From: Haladaptatus halobius
Lineage (GTDB): Archaea > Halobacteriota > Halobacteria > Halobacteriales > Haladaptataceae
Direction of reading: 5' to 3'
DNA: 64,000 bases
NCBI RefSeq assembly: GCF_020618475.1
Contig: NZ_CP085337.1
Location: 682,001-746,000 of the forward strand
Shown here piece by piece: positions 26,063-34,158 of this stretch. A program made the translations under genes and the position numbers. A model generated the notes under the pieces. The model made no database searches. It was not told the DNA's origin and saw nothing but the letters and a program-made list of their open reading frames with translations. Numbering within the stretch: the stretch's first letter is position 1; each line of letters starts with the position of its first letter.

Positions 26063-26290
26063 ATGGGCTCGAATGGAGATTCGCCACTCACTCCCCTTGC
26101 AGAGGAAGCACTTGACGCGCTTGTGATGGCAGTTCCGAGCGAGGGGGAATTCACCCATGAAGAAGCATATGCAGTTCTAGTAGCGGAAGAAGACCTTGAG
26201 CGACCCACTGCCAAGGATATCATTGAACGCCTCTCCATGCACGGCCATCTCTATGAAGTCGAAGGAAAGCTCCGGCTCACGGACTATTAA
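26063..26290 (+). CDS. Small winged-helix-like haloarchaeal protein
   Basis: The 75-residue acidic protein has EEALDALVMAVPSEGEFTHE and a C-terminal TAKDIIERLSMHGHLYEV ending in EGKLRLTDY, consistent with a helix followed by a beta-hairpin wing. I do not recognise a named family. The acidic composition and the regular ending suggest a real gene. Its stop overlaps the stop of the convergent gene by 4 bases. Confidence 0.6.
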   Translation: MGSNGDSPLTPLAEEALDALVMAVPSEGEFTHEEAYAVLVAEEDLERPTAKDIIERLSMHGHLYEVEGKLRLTDY

Positions 26291-26574
26291 TCGCTACCTC
26301 TTACGGCATTGAGTCTCGCTCTGATATCGTCGATTTGCTCATCGAGGTTATCTATGAACGAGCCCGTCTGATCAGTTGTCACTGCACCTTGTTTCGTTGG
26401 GTCAATCAAATTTTTTTCCTCGAGGAGCCGGAGGGAGTACCTGATTTCATGATGAGCATATCCCGATTCATTTGACATTTTAACGATCCCGATAGGTTCG
26501 TTGTTAACGACCATCTTGAGAACGTCTAGATGCCGATCAATCATCTCCACTTCTTTCTCTACGCTGTCGATCAT
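26287..26574 (-). CDS. Conserved haloarchaeal winged-helix protein
   Basis: The 95-residue protein reads EKEVEMIDRHLDVLKMVVNN, then IGIVKMSNESGYAHHEIRYS and LRLLEEKNLI, a winged-helix DNA-binding pattern. The C-terminal SFIDNLDEQIDDIRARLNAV is a predicted amphipathic helix, probably for dimerisation. I recall very similar small proteins in many haloarchaea without assigned function. It is single-copy here and convergent with the 26063 gene. A DNA-binding regulator is likely, with an unknown target. Confidence 0.75.
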   Translation of the reverse strand: MIDSVEKEVEMIDRHLDVLKMVVNNEPIGIVKMSNESGYAHHEIRYSLRLLEEKNLIDPTKQGAVTTDQTGSFIDNLDEQIDDIRARLNAVRGSD

Positions 26575-26689
26575 TATACATGGAACCAGGGAGCACAGTG
26601 AGTTAACCCTTCTCGCCCTCTTAGAACATTTCTTATTTGGACATTCAGCTCAGAAGCACGTCACGGCGGTACAAATCGGGACCGTCTCG

Positions 26690-27031
26690 CTATCGTCGGA
26701 CTTTGAGCAGTTCGTAAATGAGAATGGTCTTGTTACTTTGGACGATGATGAGATAGACCCCGATCGGGAATCGCACATCAACGCCACTCTCTTTCGTCGT
26801 ACTTGCTTCTGTAATCTTGCTCATCAGATCAGGTTCAAGCGCCTTTCTAACTGCTAATATACTCGGTAGCGTCCGATATGAGGGGGAGAGTTTCCTAGGA
26901 TGATTCAGAGGGTCTACTAGCATGGCGGTGACATTGCTACCATCTAGATGAGTGATCAGTCCACCGAGAATAGCTATACGGGCCTTTGGTGGAAGCAGTT
27001 CCGTGAACTCGTCATCAAGTGCGTCGTTCAC
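26690..27031 (-). CDS. Doubtful 113-residue frame overlapping transposase relic
   Basis: The frame begins MNDALDDEFTELLPPKARIA, a start seen in some haloarchaeal winged-helix proteins, and ends FPIGVYLIIVQSNKTILIYE. Its first 15 codons are antisense to the transposase remnant at 26966-27082, so the start may be fortuitous or the gene may be a chimera. No family is recognised. Confidence 0.25.
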   Translation of the reverse strand: MNDALDDEFTELLPPKARIAILGGLITHLDGSNVTAMLVDPLNHPRKLSPSYRTLPSILAVRKALEPDLMSKITEASTTKESGVDVRFPIGVYLIIVQSNKTILIYELLKVRR

Positions 27032-27082
27032 AATCTGGAACTGAGCCTCGCCATTTCACACGAAGAGGGCGATTGTCCGTAA
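26966..27082 (+). pseudogene. C-terminal remnant of an IS5-family transposase
   Basis: The frame reads TGLWWKQFRELVIKC then VVHNLELSL and stops at 27082. It matches the end of the intact transposase at 7120-7941 (WWKQFRELAVNC, THNLDRSL). It lies directly upstream of the second DHFR-like gene, in the same arrangement as in the intact element. Confidence 0.8.
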
Positions 27083-27287
27083 TTTTGAGAGAAACGGGCT
27101 GTTGAATACAGAAGATCATATAGCAGAGCAGTATCAATAGGTGAAATAGACCTGATTCACATAGCGGCGGTCCCATCCGGGGTCGTGGCTGCCTTCGAGA
27201 AGGTGCGCAACGTAGATACATACCGTCTGATCAGTTTCCGGCCCTTCTGTCGCTATATTGAATAGACGCGACGATCAAGAGGATTCC

Positions 27288-27842
27288 ATGGCCAACCTCA
27301 TCTACTTCATCAACTCATCACTCGACGGCTACATCGCCGACGAGAACGGCAACTTCGACTGGACAGAGCCATCTGAGGACGCGCATGCCTTCTTCAACGA
27401 CTTCCAACGATCGGTCGACACCTCCCTTACCGGCCGTCGCATGTATGAGACGATGAGGGTGTGGGACACCTTTCTCCTCGACGACCTCTCCGAGGTAGAA
27501 CGCGAGTTCGCCGAGGCGTGGGGGGATACCGACAAGGTCGTCTATTCAACCACCCTGGACACCGTGCCGGAACCGCGGACCCGCCTGGAGCAGACGTTCG
27601 ACCCCGAAGTGGTACAGGCCATGAAAGACCAAGCCGACCGTGACCTGTCCATCGGTGGCCCCGGTCTCGCTTCCGAGGCCATCCGCGCAGGTCTGGTCGA
27701 CCGGTATGTGCTGCGCTTGGTCCCGACGATCGTCGGTGGGGGAACTCGAGCCCTCCCCGACGCAGCGCAGGTCGACCTCGCTCTCAACACGACACGTCGT
27801 TTCGACGACGGCTCCGTCCTAGTCGACTACAGCCTCCGATGA
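27288..27842 (+). CDS. Dihydrofolate reductase/RibD C-terminal family protein, second copy
   Basis: The 184-residue protein is colinear with the passenger at 8103-8657 and differs at about 21 positions (for example A7F, C48T, R78G). The first strand LIYFINSSLDGYIADENG, the GRRMYETMRVWD segment and the LSIGGPGLASEAIRAG nucleotide-binding region are intact. Although its insertion sequence has decayed, the reading frame is open throughout, which suggests the gene is useful to the host or only recently stranded. The reaction is presumably an NADPH-dependent reduction; no substrate is indicated. Confidence 0.85.
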   Translation: MANLIYFINSSLDGYIADENGNFDWTEPSEDAHAFFNDFQRSVDTSLTGRRMYETMRVWDTFLLDDLSEVEREFAEAWGDTDKVVYSTTLDTVPEPRTRLEQTFDPEVVQAMKDQADRDLSIGGPGLASEAIRAGLVDRYVLRLVPTIVGGGTRALPDAAQVDLALNTTRRFDDGSVLVDYSLR

Positions 27843-28237
27843 CCAAACCGACCCCTAAACAGGCAGCGGGATAGACCACCAGTCAGATCAACGGCACAGT
27901 GGCGGCGACCGTTGATGTCTGGCAGAGCCCCGCGAATCAGGCGCCTATGCTGCATCCATTCTCTGTAGTCAGCACGGCGTTAGAATCATGTGTCAGTGTT
28001 GATGGGAATGATTGACACCTGTAAACTACGCGGGTGTAGATACCGCCGAATCCGCTGTCTGATGCGCGCAAGATACTCGCACTCTATTCAGCACGACTGT
28101 TGAAACCCATCTCTGATCGAGGATTTCAACAAGGCCTCCACAGTGAGCTTTCGATCTTCTTGACCGAGACACGGGAGGATGAGATCGACGCGGAGCGGCT
28201 TGCGACGCGGATGCTCGAAAATGACGGGACAAATGGC

Positions 28238-28561
28238 TTAGAGGATTCTCTGGAAACGTCGGTACACACGGACACTGACGCTCGAAAGTACGAAGCACCA
28301 GCCAACGAATGCCCCATAAAAGACGGCTGCTTGGTAGCGTGGCGGGACTGCATCGAGCGGCAAGACCGCCAATGGGAGTGAAAGGAAACCGAAAGGCACA
28401 GCACCAAGAAGATAGACGCCTTTTCCGAGCGATGTGTGAACACTCAGAATGAGCGGTGAGATCACCATTGTGAGTACCAAGAAACCAAGAAGTGAGACAA
28501 AAGCGACTAGCGTGTCGCGACCACCAATTAAGCGTTGAAGTGGGGACGTCGTCGCAGCCAT
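28238..28561 (-). CDS. Small membrane protein, three predicted spans
   Basis: The 107-residue protein has hydrophobic stretches at about 18-40 (LVAFVSLLGFLVLTMVIS), 48-70 and 78-100, with a basic end VRVYRRFQRIL. No family is recognised. It starts just upstream of an AT-rich region with TATA-like sequence and ends about 100 bases from the decayed insertion sequence's right end. The hydrophobic pattern favours a real gene over the plus-strand frame across the same bases. Confidence 0.65.
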   Translation of the reverse strand: MAATTSPLQRLIGGRDTLVAFVSLLGFLVLTMVISPLILSVHTSLGKGVYLLGAVPFGFLSLPLAVLPLDAVPPRYQAAVFYGAFVGWCFVLSSVSVRVYRRFQRIL

Positions 28562-28994
28562 AATTTCACTACATTTTCAAATAGCAAAAGAATTGCTCTC
28601 AATAGGATCTCGCGGGTTTAGGCGATGTTCTCTGATTTTCTGAGCAATCACTCATCGACTGGTCAATGAGTTTGTATCCTCCGCTTCTAAGACGCTATTC
28701 AAACAAAATCGTCTGTATTCGGCTGAAGTGTGACAGTTCGGCTCGTTTCAAGATGTGTGATTGGTTCTATAACCGAAGTAGAACGCGAGGCGGCGGTGAG
28801 GGGATTTTCGTGATTTGCTTGATTTGAGGCGATTGACTGCCGGTTGAGAGTATAAGCGGCAGTGAGTTCTTTGTCATTTTACACAAGAAAGCAGTTGGCC
28901 TATACAACCTTGGACGGCTTCGAGTCGAAGAGAGCGGTGGTGTGCCGCTCAACATACCTCTATCGGCATGATCGCTCAAATCCCGAGTATCTTG
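28562..28994. other. AT-rich intergenic stretch
   Basis: No supported gene or repeat is visible. A minus-strand frame at 28767-28979 is rich in Ser, Pro and Arg and is rejected. Confidence 0.5.
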
Positions 28995-29180
28995 TCATAA
29001 CTGGGTAGCATGGCCATTTTTCACATCTGTGCCATTCATGCAGTCTAAGCATCCGTGAACAGTGTTGTGATTATCGCCGAACACGCGTGCAAAATCACGG
29101 GTGACGAAGCTCCCGCAGTTTTGACATCGTGTGTCTGCGATCCGCGACTCTGTTTGTCTCGGAGTGGTCGCTTTTGACAT
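28995..29180 (-). CDS. DUF7563-type zinc-ribbon protein
   Basis: The 61-residue protein has RCQNCGSFVTRDFARVFGDN followed by CLDCMNG, a two-CxxC zinc ribbon with the haloarchaea-specific FVTRDFARVFGDN spacer. Such proteins are widespread and uncharacterised; nucleic-acid or protein binding is presumed. The N-terminal MSKATTPRQT is unstructured. A second zinc-ribbon gene lies immediately upstream (29195), so the two may be co-transcribed. Confidence 0.85.
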   Translation of the reverse strand: MSKATTPRQTESRIADTRCQNCGSFVTRDFARVFGDNHNTVHGCLDCMNGTDVKNGHATQL

Positions 29181-29194
29181 GCATCATCACCATT

Positions 29195-29395
29195 CTACAT
29201 GTCGTTTACTCGCTGTTTACTTGTGGCGCCACACTGCTGGCACTTCATGACCCGATAGGGCTCTCGAGAGAATGCTGCATGTGCATCCTCCTCGCTCTCG
29301 GTGACAAGCTTAATCGACACTTGGTGCGGTGTCACCGCATCACAGTTCTCGCACAATTCGCCGGGTTGACTGTCAGCAGTTGCTGTGGTGACCAT
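29195..29395 (-). CDS. DUF7835-type zinc beta-ribbon protein
   Basis: The 66-residue protein has CENCDAVTPHQVSIKL and, after a FSREPYRVMKCQQCGATSK segment, a second CxxC, forming a four-cysteine ribbon. The central TESEEDAHAAFSREPYR spacer is typical for this haloarchaeal family. It lies 14 bases upstream of the DUF7563-type gene on the same strand. Function unknown. Confidence 0.85.
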   Translation of the reverse strand: MVTTATADSQPGELCENCDAVTPHQVSIKLVTESEEDAHAAFSREPYRVMKCQQCGATSKQRVNDM

Positions 29396-29550
29396 GATTT
29401 ACTGTATTGTGAATTGCCTTGTATCCCGATCAGTTATGCTTCGATACAATAGAATAGAACAATTAGGAACCGTCTTTAAGCACTGGCTTAGGATGCAAGC
29501 CGTATAAAACCCGGCAGATACTGCTATTGAGTGTCAGCGAATCAACTGCT

Positions 29551-29804
29551 TTAAATCAGGGAATATTCACTCCGTAGTGCCTTTATGGCGCCCTCGATGG
29601 CCTCAAAACCCATTGCTGGAGCAGAAGTGGTGACAATATAGATATCCCATCTTTTTGTAGAAGACAGACACGTAGGAAGGGGGTGCTTGCAAATGCAGCC
29701 ACCGCGTTTATTAGAATGACACCTATATTGCATAGTAGAACTACGATACAGAAAGTGTGTCCAAGCCATGCCTCTGGGATGAAGGGGCCGATGATCCTCT
29801 CCAA
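29551..29804 (-). pseudogene. Possible frameshifted small membrane protein
   Basis: One frame from 29804 reads IIGPFIPEAWLGHTFCIVVL and LCNIGVILINAVAAFAS, a helix pair, and another frame ending at 29551 reads MGFEAIEGAIKALRSEYSLI. Joined, they could be one small membrane protein broken by a frameshift near 29650. The family is unknown; this is a weak call. Confidence 0.25.
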
Positions 29805-29883
29805 TGCGCTCAGATCAGGGTCATGTGCGTTGTCGGTACGCGGGGCACACTAACCGTGAGCTCTCACAATAAAGCAGGTACCC

Positions 29884-30315
29884 ATGACCCCACACGACAG
29901 CGATCGACCTGGTATGTCTGATTCCAAGACGATCACCGAACAGCTCGACCGCGAACCGACGAACACATCCCAGCGTAAAGATAGCTCGTCATCCCCGGAT
30001 CTCTCCCTCGATACAATCTTCGATATTCTGTCTCATTCGCACCGTCGCTATGTTCTCTCATACCTTTCACAGACTGAGGATGATCTCGCAACAGTAGCTG
30101 ATCTAGTTGCTTTCGTTTCGAATCACGAATCAGAAGACGAAACGAGCGTGCAACGTACTCAGGACGATGCCGTGAGGGTTGCAATGCATCATAACCATCT
30201 CCCAAAACTGGACGATGCCGGGGTAATTGAATTTGATACTCAAAGCGAAACCATCCGATACTGGGCTCATCCCAGATTGGAAAGGTGCCTGTCTGTGATC
30301 AACGCGCAAGAGTAA
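29884..30315 (+). CDS. DUF7344 winged-helix protein
   Basis: The 143-residue protein has a disordered, Ser/Thr-rich lead (1-40), then LDTIFDILSHSHRRYVLSYL, a first helix pair, and HHNHLPKLDDAGVIEFDTQS, the recognition/wing segment that defines this haloarchaeal family. An alternative in-frame ATG is 30 bases downstream. DUF7344 proteins are small predicted transcription regulators without a ligand domain. It is followed 184 bases later by a HalOD1 protein on the same strand, one of several DUF7344/HalOD1 pairs in this region. Confidence 0.85.
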   Translation: MTPHDSDRPGMSDSKTITEQLDREPTNTSQRKDSSSSPDLSLDTIFDILSHSHRRYVLSYLSQTEDDLATVADLVAFVSNHESEDETSVQRTQDDAVRVAMHHNHLPKLDDAGVIEFDTQSETIRYWAHPRLERCLSVINAQE

Positions 30316-30440
30316 AATAATCTAACATTACTCGATCGGATACGAGTGGACGTTTCATCGGTGTGTGGAGTATTACTAATAGAGTAATTACTTCATCTCT
30401 CGCCAGAGGATGTTTAGAACTACAGTCCAGAGTTTTGTAT

Positions 30441-30484
30441 AGAGTGCTCGTAGTGGAAATACCCTGAATAGTCATGAGCACTCT
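30441..30484. promoter_or_regulatory. 9-bp inverted repeat upstream of HalOD1 gene
   Basis: AGAGTGCTC (30441-30449) is mirrored by GAGCACTCT (30476-30484), ending 15 bases before the HalOD1 start at 30500. The centre-to-centre spacing of 35 bases (about three and a half helical turns) could suit a dimeric regulator or a 5' hairpin. No binding protein is known. Confidence 0.4.
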
Positions 30485-30499
30485 GGGAGAGAATAAAAG

Positions 30500-30790
30500 A
30501 TGGGAAAGACAACGACCAATTCACCGAGTAACAAGCAAACGAGCGTGACAGAGCCATCAGTAGTGGTGTTGATTCATGCAGCGATCGCTGCCCATGACGG
30601 TCCCGATACGAGTGAGTGCCCGCCATTATACGATGTTATTGACCCGGATGCACTGGATAAGCTGTTCGCTCCAGTCCACCAAGAGACCGTTCACCACGGG
30701 AAAGTGATTTTCGAGTACTGTGGCTATCAGGTCACTGTTCACGCTGATCGGACGGTTGAGCTCAAGGTGATTGACGTTGAGAGTCGCTAA
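30500..30790 (+). CDS. HalOD1 output-domain protein
   Basis: The 96-residue protein has VVLIHAAIAAHDGPD, CPPLYDVIDPDALDKLFAP and VIFEYCGYQVTVHADRTVEL, which together are the halobacterial output domain 1. In larger proteins this domain follows receiver or PAS domains; here it stands alone with a 20-residue Thr/Ser-rich lead. Its molecular function is unknown, and it is presumed to act in signalling. It is downstream of a DUF7344 gene and convergent with an HTH_10 pseudogene. Confidence 0.88.
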   Translation: MGKTTTNSPSNKQTSVTEPSVVVLIHAAIAAHDGPDTSECPPLYDVIDPDALDKLFAPVHQETVHHGKVIFEYCGYQVTVHADRTVELKVIDVESR

Positions 30791-30804
30791 GACACCGGCA
30801 AGTT

Positions 30805-31119
30805 TCACTCAGAGGCCACATCTTCGTTGGAGCCTGTTTCCGCTACTCCCGACGTACCGACTCGATTCAGGAACACATGGTCGATGAGATTGCCATGGAC
30901 GCGCCGCAGTCGTTCAGAGAGCGCCTGATGTGTGACACCAAGTTCTTCAGCTAAGTCATTCGCAGTGGCATCGCGGGGGATCGAATAACACACCTGAGTA
31001 GCAGCGAGCTACAGTGCTCGTTGCTGTGACTGTGTGAGGCCAAATCGGGTCTGATACTCGTTAGTAAACTCATAGGTGTTCTCTAACTCAATCCCCTAGT
31101 CTTCACAGATTTCTCGCGA
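30805..31119 (-). pseudogene. HTH_10 regulator C-terminus with two in-frame stops
   Basis: The minus frame reads YEFTNEYQTRFGLTQSQQRA, a TAG, then LAATQVCYSIPRDATANDLA and EELGVTHQALSERLRR, the HTH_10 domain of a Bat-type regulator. A second TAG lies 30-odd codons upstream. The N-terminal half is replaced by the truncated DUF7344 gene on the other strand, so it is the end product of a rearrangement. Confidence 0.8.
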
Positions 31120-31124
31120 ATGCC

Positions 31125-31391
31125 ATGCGGCGTGCTGCTGTGCTATTTCTCATAGCTAAGGAGACGGACACGGCTAAACTCGAGAAGTTGGTCGAACACG
31201 TCCACGAAGAAGTTGACGCCGTCACGGCCCCTGAACAGGCACGGATCGCGCTTGTCCACAAGCACTTCCCGAAATTCGCCGACTACGATGTCATTGAGTA
31301 TGACGAACGCAGTGAGACCGTGCGCTATCACGAAACCCAGCATCTTGAACAGTATCTTGCCCTCGCCGAGGAAATCGGAGCCCAGAGCTGA
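31125..31391 (+). pseudogene. DUF7344 protein truncated at the N-terminus
   Basis: The 88-residue frame begins within the domain: AVLFLIAKETDTAKLEKLVE then ALVHKHFPKFADYDVIEYDE. The paralogue at 31723-32070 has about 28 further residues before this point. The first codons abut the HTH_10 pseudogene, so a deletion has probably removed the start. It may still be translated from the internal ATG at 31125. Confidence 0.65.
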
Positions 31392-31397
31392 TGTACC

Positions 31398-31520
31398 ATG
31401 GGTAACCGTCAATCCGACGAGACGGGCACCGACATTATCGCAGAGTGTACAAACTGTGGCAGATCGGTACTTGCGACTTAACTTGAGGATCGTGTCTGTC
31501 AGGAATGTCGCAAAGATTGA
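31398..31520 (+). pseudogene. Two-CxxC zinc-finger protein with premature stop
   Basis: From the ATG at 31398 it reads DIIAECTNCGRSVLAT, TAA, LEDRVCQECRKD. The intact paralogue at 31602-31718 reads GILAECANCGESMLEIYLKD then GSCSNCR. Only the stop codon separates them in design. It follows the truncated DUF7344 gene by 6 bases, as the intact pair does on the opposite strand. Confidence 0.65.
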
Positions 31521-31601
31521 CGCCGGGTAGTCGTTGAAATCTACTCTGTGTCGGTAGCACCCGGCAGTTCCCCCCTGTTGTCCGTGATCACCAAGTGGAT
31601 T

Positions 31602-31718
31602 CTACCGACAATTGGAGCAGGAACCGTCCTTGAGATAAATTTCGAGCATCGATTCACCACAATTCGCGCACTCAGCGAGGATCCCGGTGGATTCCGTATC
31701 GTCGTCCGTCTTAGCCAT
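31602..31718 (-). CDS. Small two-CxxC zinc-finger protein
   Basis: A 38-residue frame from the ATG at 31718 has ECANCGESMLEIYLKDGSC followed by SNCR, two CxxC knuckles spaced as in a minimal zinc ribbon, after an acidic TDDDTEST lead. It starts 4 bases after the DUF7344 stop, so the two are one operon. Partner function for the DUF7344 regulator is inferred from the repeated pairing here. Confidence 0.65.
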   Translation of the reverse strand: MAKTDDDTESTGILAECANCGESMLEIYLKDGSCSNCR

Positions 31719-31722
31719 CGGC

Positions 31723-32070
31723 CTAATCACCCCCCTCAATTTGCCTAGTGAGGTCGAGCATCGCTTCGAGCTGCAGGTGGTCTCGGTAGTAAATTGGCGC
31801 ACTACGGCCGTCATACTCAATGACATCGTAGTCGGCGAGTTTCGGCAGGTGGATGTGGATGAGCCCGATTCGTGCCTGTTCAGAAGTCGTGATGGTGTCG
31901 ATTTCCTCGTGGACGAAGTCAACTAATTCGTCAAAATCGGTGGTATCCGTCTCCTTGGCAATGAGATACTGGACGACAGTGCGGCACTCGGCAGTCGCGA
32001 GCACTTTGCTGGCGGTGCTGGGCGTGAGATCTGGCGTCGATGGATGACCGCCGTTCGATGGTTGATTCAT
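31723..32070 (-). CDS. DUF7344 winged-helix protein
   Basis: The 115-residue protein has SKVLATAECRTVVQYLIAKE (first helices), VHEEIDTITTSEQARIGLIH, and HLPKLADYDVIEYDGRSAPI (recognition/wing). It is a complete member of the family. The tiny zinc-finger gene follows at once. The pair is an inverted, tail-to-tail duplicate of the broken pair at 31125-31520. Confidence 0.85.
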   Translation of the reverse strand: MNQPSNGGHPSTPDLTPSTASKVLATAECRTVVQYLIAKETDTTDFDELVDFVHEEIDTITTSEQARIGLIHIHLPKLADYDVIEYDGRSAPIYYRDHLQLEAMLDLTRQIEGGD

Positions 32071-32228
32071 GGTTGGGAGTCGTCGATGTGCGTGGCACCA
32101 AGTCTCTCCACAAGACGAGTGGGAGTGGAGTTCTACTAGGCGTTCCTGTGATACTGATCACAACACGATTATTAGTACTTGGGGCCGTTCGGACAGGGTA
32201 TTTTTAGATACCAAGAGATGGAACGGGG

Positions 32229-32900
32229 CTAGTCAGGCGAGATCTCGCTTGATGACCCGAGGAGTGCATGTTCAAGAAGCGCTTCATTGCCCCGTCGAAT
32301 CAAATCCGAGAGCGACTGCTGGCTAATATCGACTTCCTCGGCTAACTGAGAGAGCGTGACTTGCCGAGGCGTCTGAAAGTAGCCTCGGTGGAGCGCAAGC
32401 AGCAGTGCATCGCGCTGTTTCTCGGTGAGCACGCTCTCTAAGAGATCACTCCCGGCTTCGCTGAGCACGTGCATTTCTCCGATTGTATACTGAATATCAT
32501 TTTCCCGACAGAAATTATGGAATGACGTAAGTTCTTCTTGTGAAGGAAACAGGAGTTCAAACTCCCAGGACTCATCGTTATAGCCATGTGCATTTCGAAT
32601 AATCACCTCCGACTCCGTGAATCCTTCAAAAAAGCCACCCTCAGGACTTTCCCAATTCAGAAGATACAAGTGGCGATCCTCGACATGGTCGATCTCGATA
32701 AGTTCCTGGACGTGATCGGTAGCGCGAATGCGCTCTTCGAACGCATCTACGCTACTATTCCACGCCCAGAAAAGAGGGACGACGTTTGTGCTAACGGGTA
32801 CGATTCGTTCGAATTCGATATGCGTCTCTGTTCCCGCTGTGAGTAAGCGGCCAAGTGCGAAATCGCTGGCGGGAAGAGAGAGTTCAACGAGTGTAGCCAT
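32229..32900 (-). CDS. HTH_10 (Bat-type) transcriptional regulator
   Basis: The ATG at 32900 (MATLVELSLPASDFALG) gives 223 residues; six extra residues would come from an upstream start. The N-terminal 150 residues are the sensory domain found in many haloarchaeal HTH_10 proteins, with LPASDFALGRLL as its typical opening. The C-terminal LTEKQRDALLLALHRGYFQT and QLAEEVDISQQSLSDLIRRG form the HTH_10 domain (about 163-212). A transcription factor with unknown ligand. The gene is divergent from nothing obvious and lies in the regulator archipelago. Confidence 0.9.
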   Translation of the reverse strand: MATLVELSLPASDFALGRLLTAGTETHIEFERIVPVSTNVVPLFWAWNSSVDAFEERIRATDHVQELIEIDHVEDRHLYLLNWESPEGGFFEGFTESEVIIRNAHGYNDESWEFELLFPSQEELTSFHNFCRENDIQYTIGEMHVLSEAGSDLLESVLTEKQRDALLLALHRGYFQTPRQVTLSQLAEEVDISQQSLSDLIRRGNEALLEHALLGSSSEISPD

Positions 32901-33210
32901 CAGTCCAAGATAATACACTTTTCATCTGCTTAGTGTCTACGGCAGATGGCAGCGGTATTCTGTTTAGTGACAGGTACTGCAACAGCGACTGTCCAGTTTC
33001 GTGACGATACTATTCGTGAGCAATAGCAGTCGAAGCGTGGGGAGGATGGGACAGTGTGGCGATGGGTTCCGTCCTCATTCAATGACCGAACTGTAGACTC
33101 CCCACAGTATGAGGTGTGTGCTCCAATAGCATGAATCCTCGGTACACTAAGGTTGGTATAATATACTAACCTACTCTCGAAGAAGATGGTGAATTGAGCA
33201 GGTATGCCAC
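32901..33210. other. Intergenic stretch without supported gene
   Basis: No motif-bearing frame or strong repeat is seen in these 310 bases. Confidence 0.5.
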
Positions 33211-33471
33211 TCATTGGATTATTGTAGTATCATGAACGGTGATGTATTCTCCGTTGTCAACCCTGACTTGGGAGTCACTGAAAACGAATGAGACACATCC
33301 ACCGCTACGGTGTGTCCCATTCGGCCGTGCGGAATAGAGTCCATCCAAGCAGTCCGTGTCTATTGTCTCGTGCAAGGGCGGCAAGGAGTTGGGTGAACAG
33401 TCTTCAAACTCACTTACCGCCTTCACGACTGCGACACTGGCGGATTGGTCTTCACCAATCTCGTATTCCAT
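33211..33471 (-). CDS. HalOD1 output-domain protein
   Basis: From the ATG at 33471 (MEYEIGEDQSASVAVVKAV) the protein has 86 residues. SLPPLHETIDTDCLDGLYSA and CVSFVFSDSQVRVDNGEYIT follow the HalOD1 pattern of the other members here. It is a standalone domain. The upstream 200 bases contain CCACTTCCGCTTA, also found before another HalOD1 gene (44276). Confidence 0.82.
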   Translation of the reverse strand: MEYEIGEDQSASVAVVKAVSEFEDCSPNSLPPLHETIDTDCLDGLYSARPNGTHRSGGCVSFVFSDSQVRVDNGEYITVHDTTIIQ

Positions 33472-33727
33472 TGTCCTCTGAAATAACCGAGTGTTAATAA
33501 TCACCGCGATTTTAACACAGAGTGACAAATTGAGTGAATCAGATGAACAACACGCACGGTTCGTGCATCGATCTCGATGGCACCCCGTCCCCCTTCCACT
33601 TCCGCTTATAGGCTTCTGTGGCAGAAAATCGGCTTTCTACTGAATAGAGAGCATGAATTGTGTAATAGGAGAGGGGCCAGAACCATCTTAGAGAATGGGA
33701 AGGTAAATTCATGATGAGAGGGTCACA

Positions 33728-33940
33728 ATGGACGTCATCACGGCAGTGGACGAACAGTCCGGCGAGACGACGGGATATTACCATCTCTTAAACAAGTACG
33801 AGACGGAGAGCGTCTGCGGCACCGTCAACGAGGATGCTCTCGAGAGTGGGCACACGCATAAAATCTTATCCCGGAGCGATGCCGAACAACGTGGTCTCCA
33901 ACCCTGTGACCGCTGTATGACGTACACTGGTACACGATAG
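33728..33940 (+). CDS. Small cysteine-containing haloarchaeal protein
   Basis: The 70-residue acidic protein has YYHLLNKYETESVCGTVNED then AEQRGLQPCDRCMTYTGT. One Cys in CGTV and a CxxC near the end could bind metal with a histidine (GHTHK). I recall similar short proteins in haloarchaeal genomes but no named function. It stands alone between a HalOD1 gene and an HTH_10 gene. Confidence 0.65.
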   Translation: MDVITAVDEQSGETTGYYHLLNKYETESVCGTVNEDALESGHTHKILSRSDAEQRGLQPCDRCMTYTGTR

Positions 33941-34158
33941 ACGCCAAAATCATCTGTCACCCGTCAATGCTTGCGCAATCAACGGGCATCCACAGGCAAC
34001 TCCGACGCTGGGTCGACAGGTAGCTAATAGGGTGGCGCGTGACCGGTCGGCTGTAGGATGTGGAACGGATTCCCACTAATACAATTAAGACGGTGAGTAC
34101 AAATACGCCTGACCGCCGTTGAAATCTCGTCGCAACTTCACTCCACAAGCTGGCCTTT

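Larger units (their letters stand above)
26966..28136 (+). mobile_element. Decayed relative of the passenger-carrying insertion sequence
   Basis: It contains the transposase tail, a segment about 755 bases long (27139-27893) closely matching 7953-8708 including the passenger gene, and a degenerate right end AGGATTTCAACAAGGCC at 28120-28136 (15 of 17 bases like the intact end). The left end and most of the transposase are missing. About 200 extra bases lie between passenger and right end compared with the intact copy, although ACCTGTAAACTACGC is shared (8726, 28016). Confidence 0.75.

Noticed and set aside
28767..28979. 70-codon minus-strand frame
   Set aside because: Rich in Ser, Pro and Arg with no motif; looks like translation of non-coding DNA.
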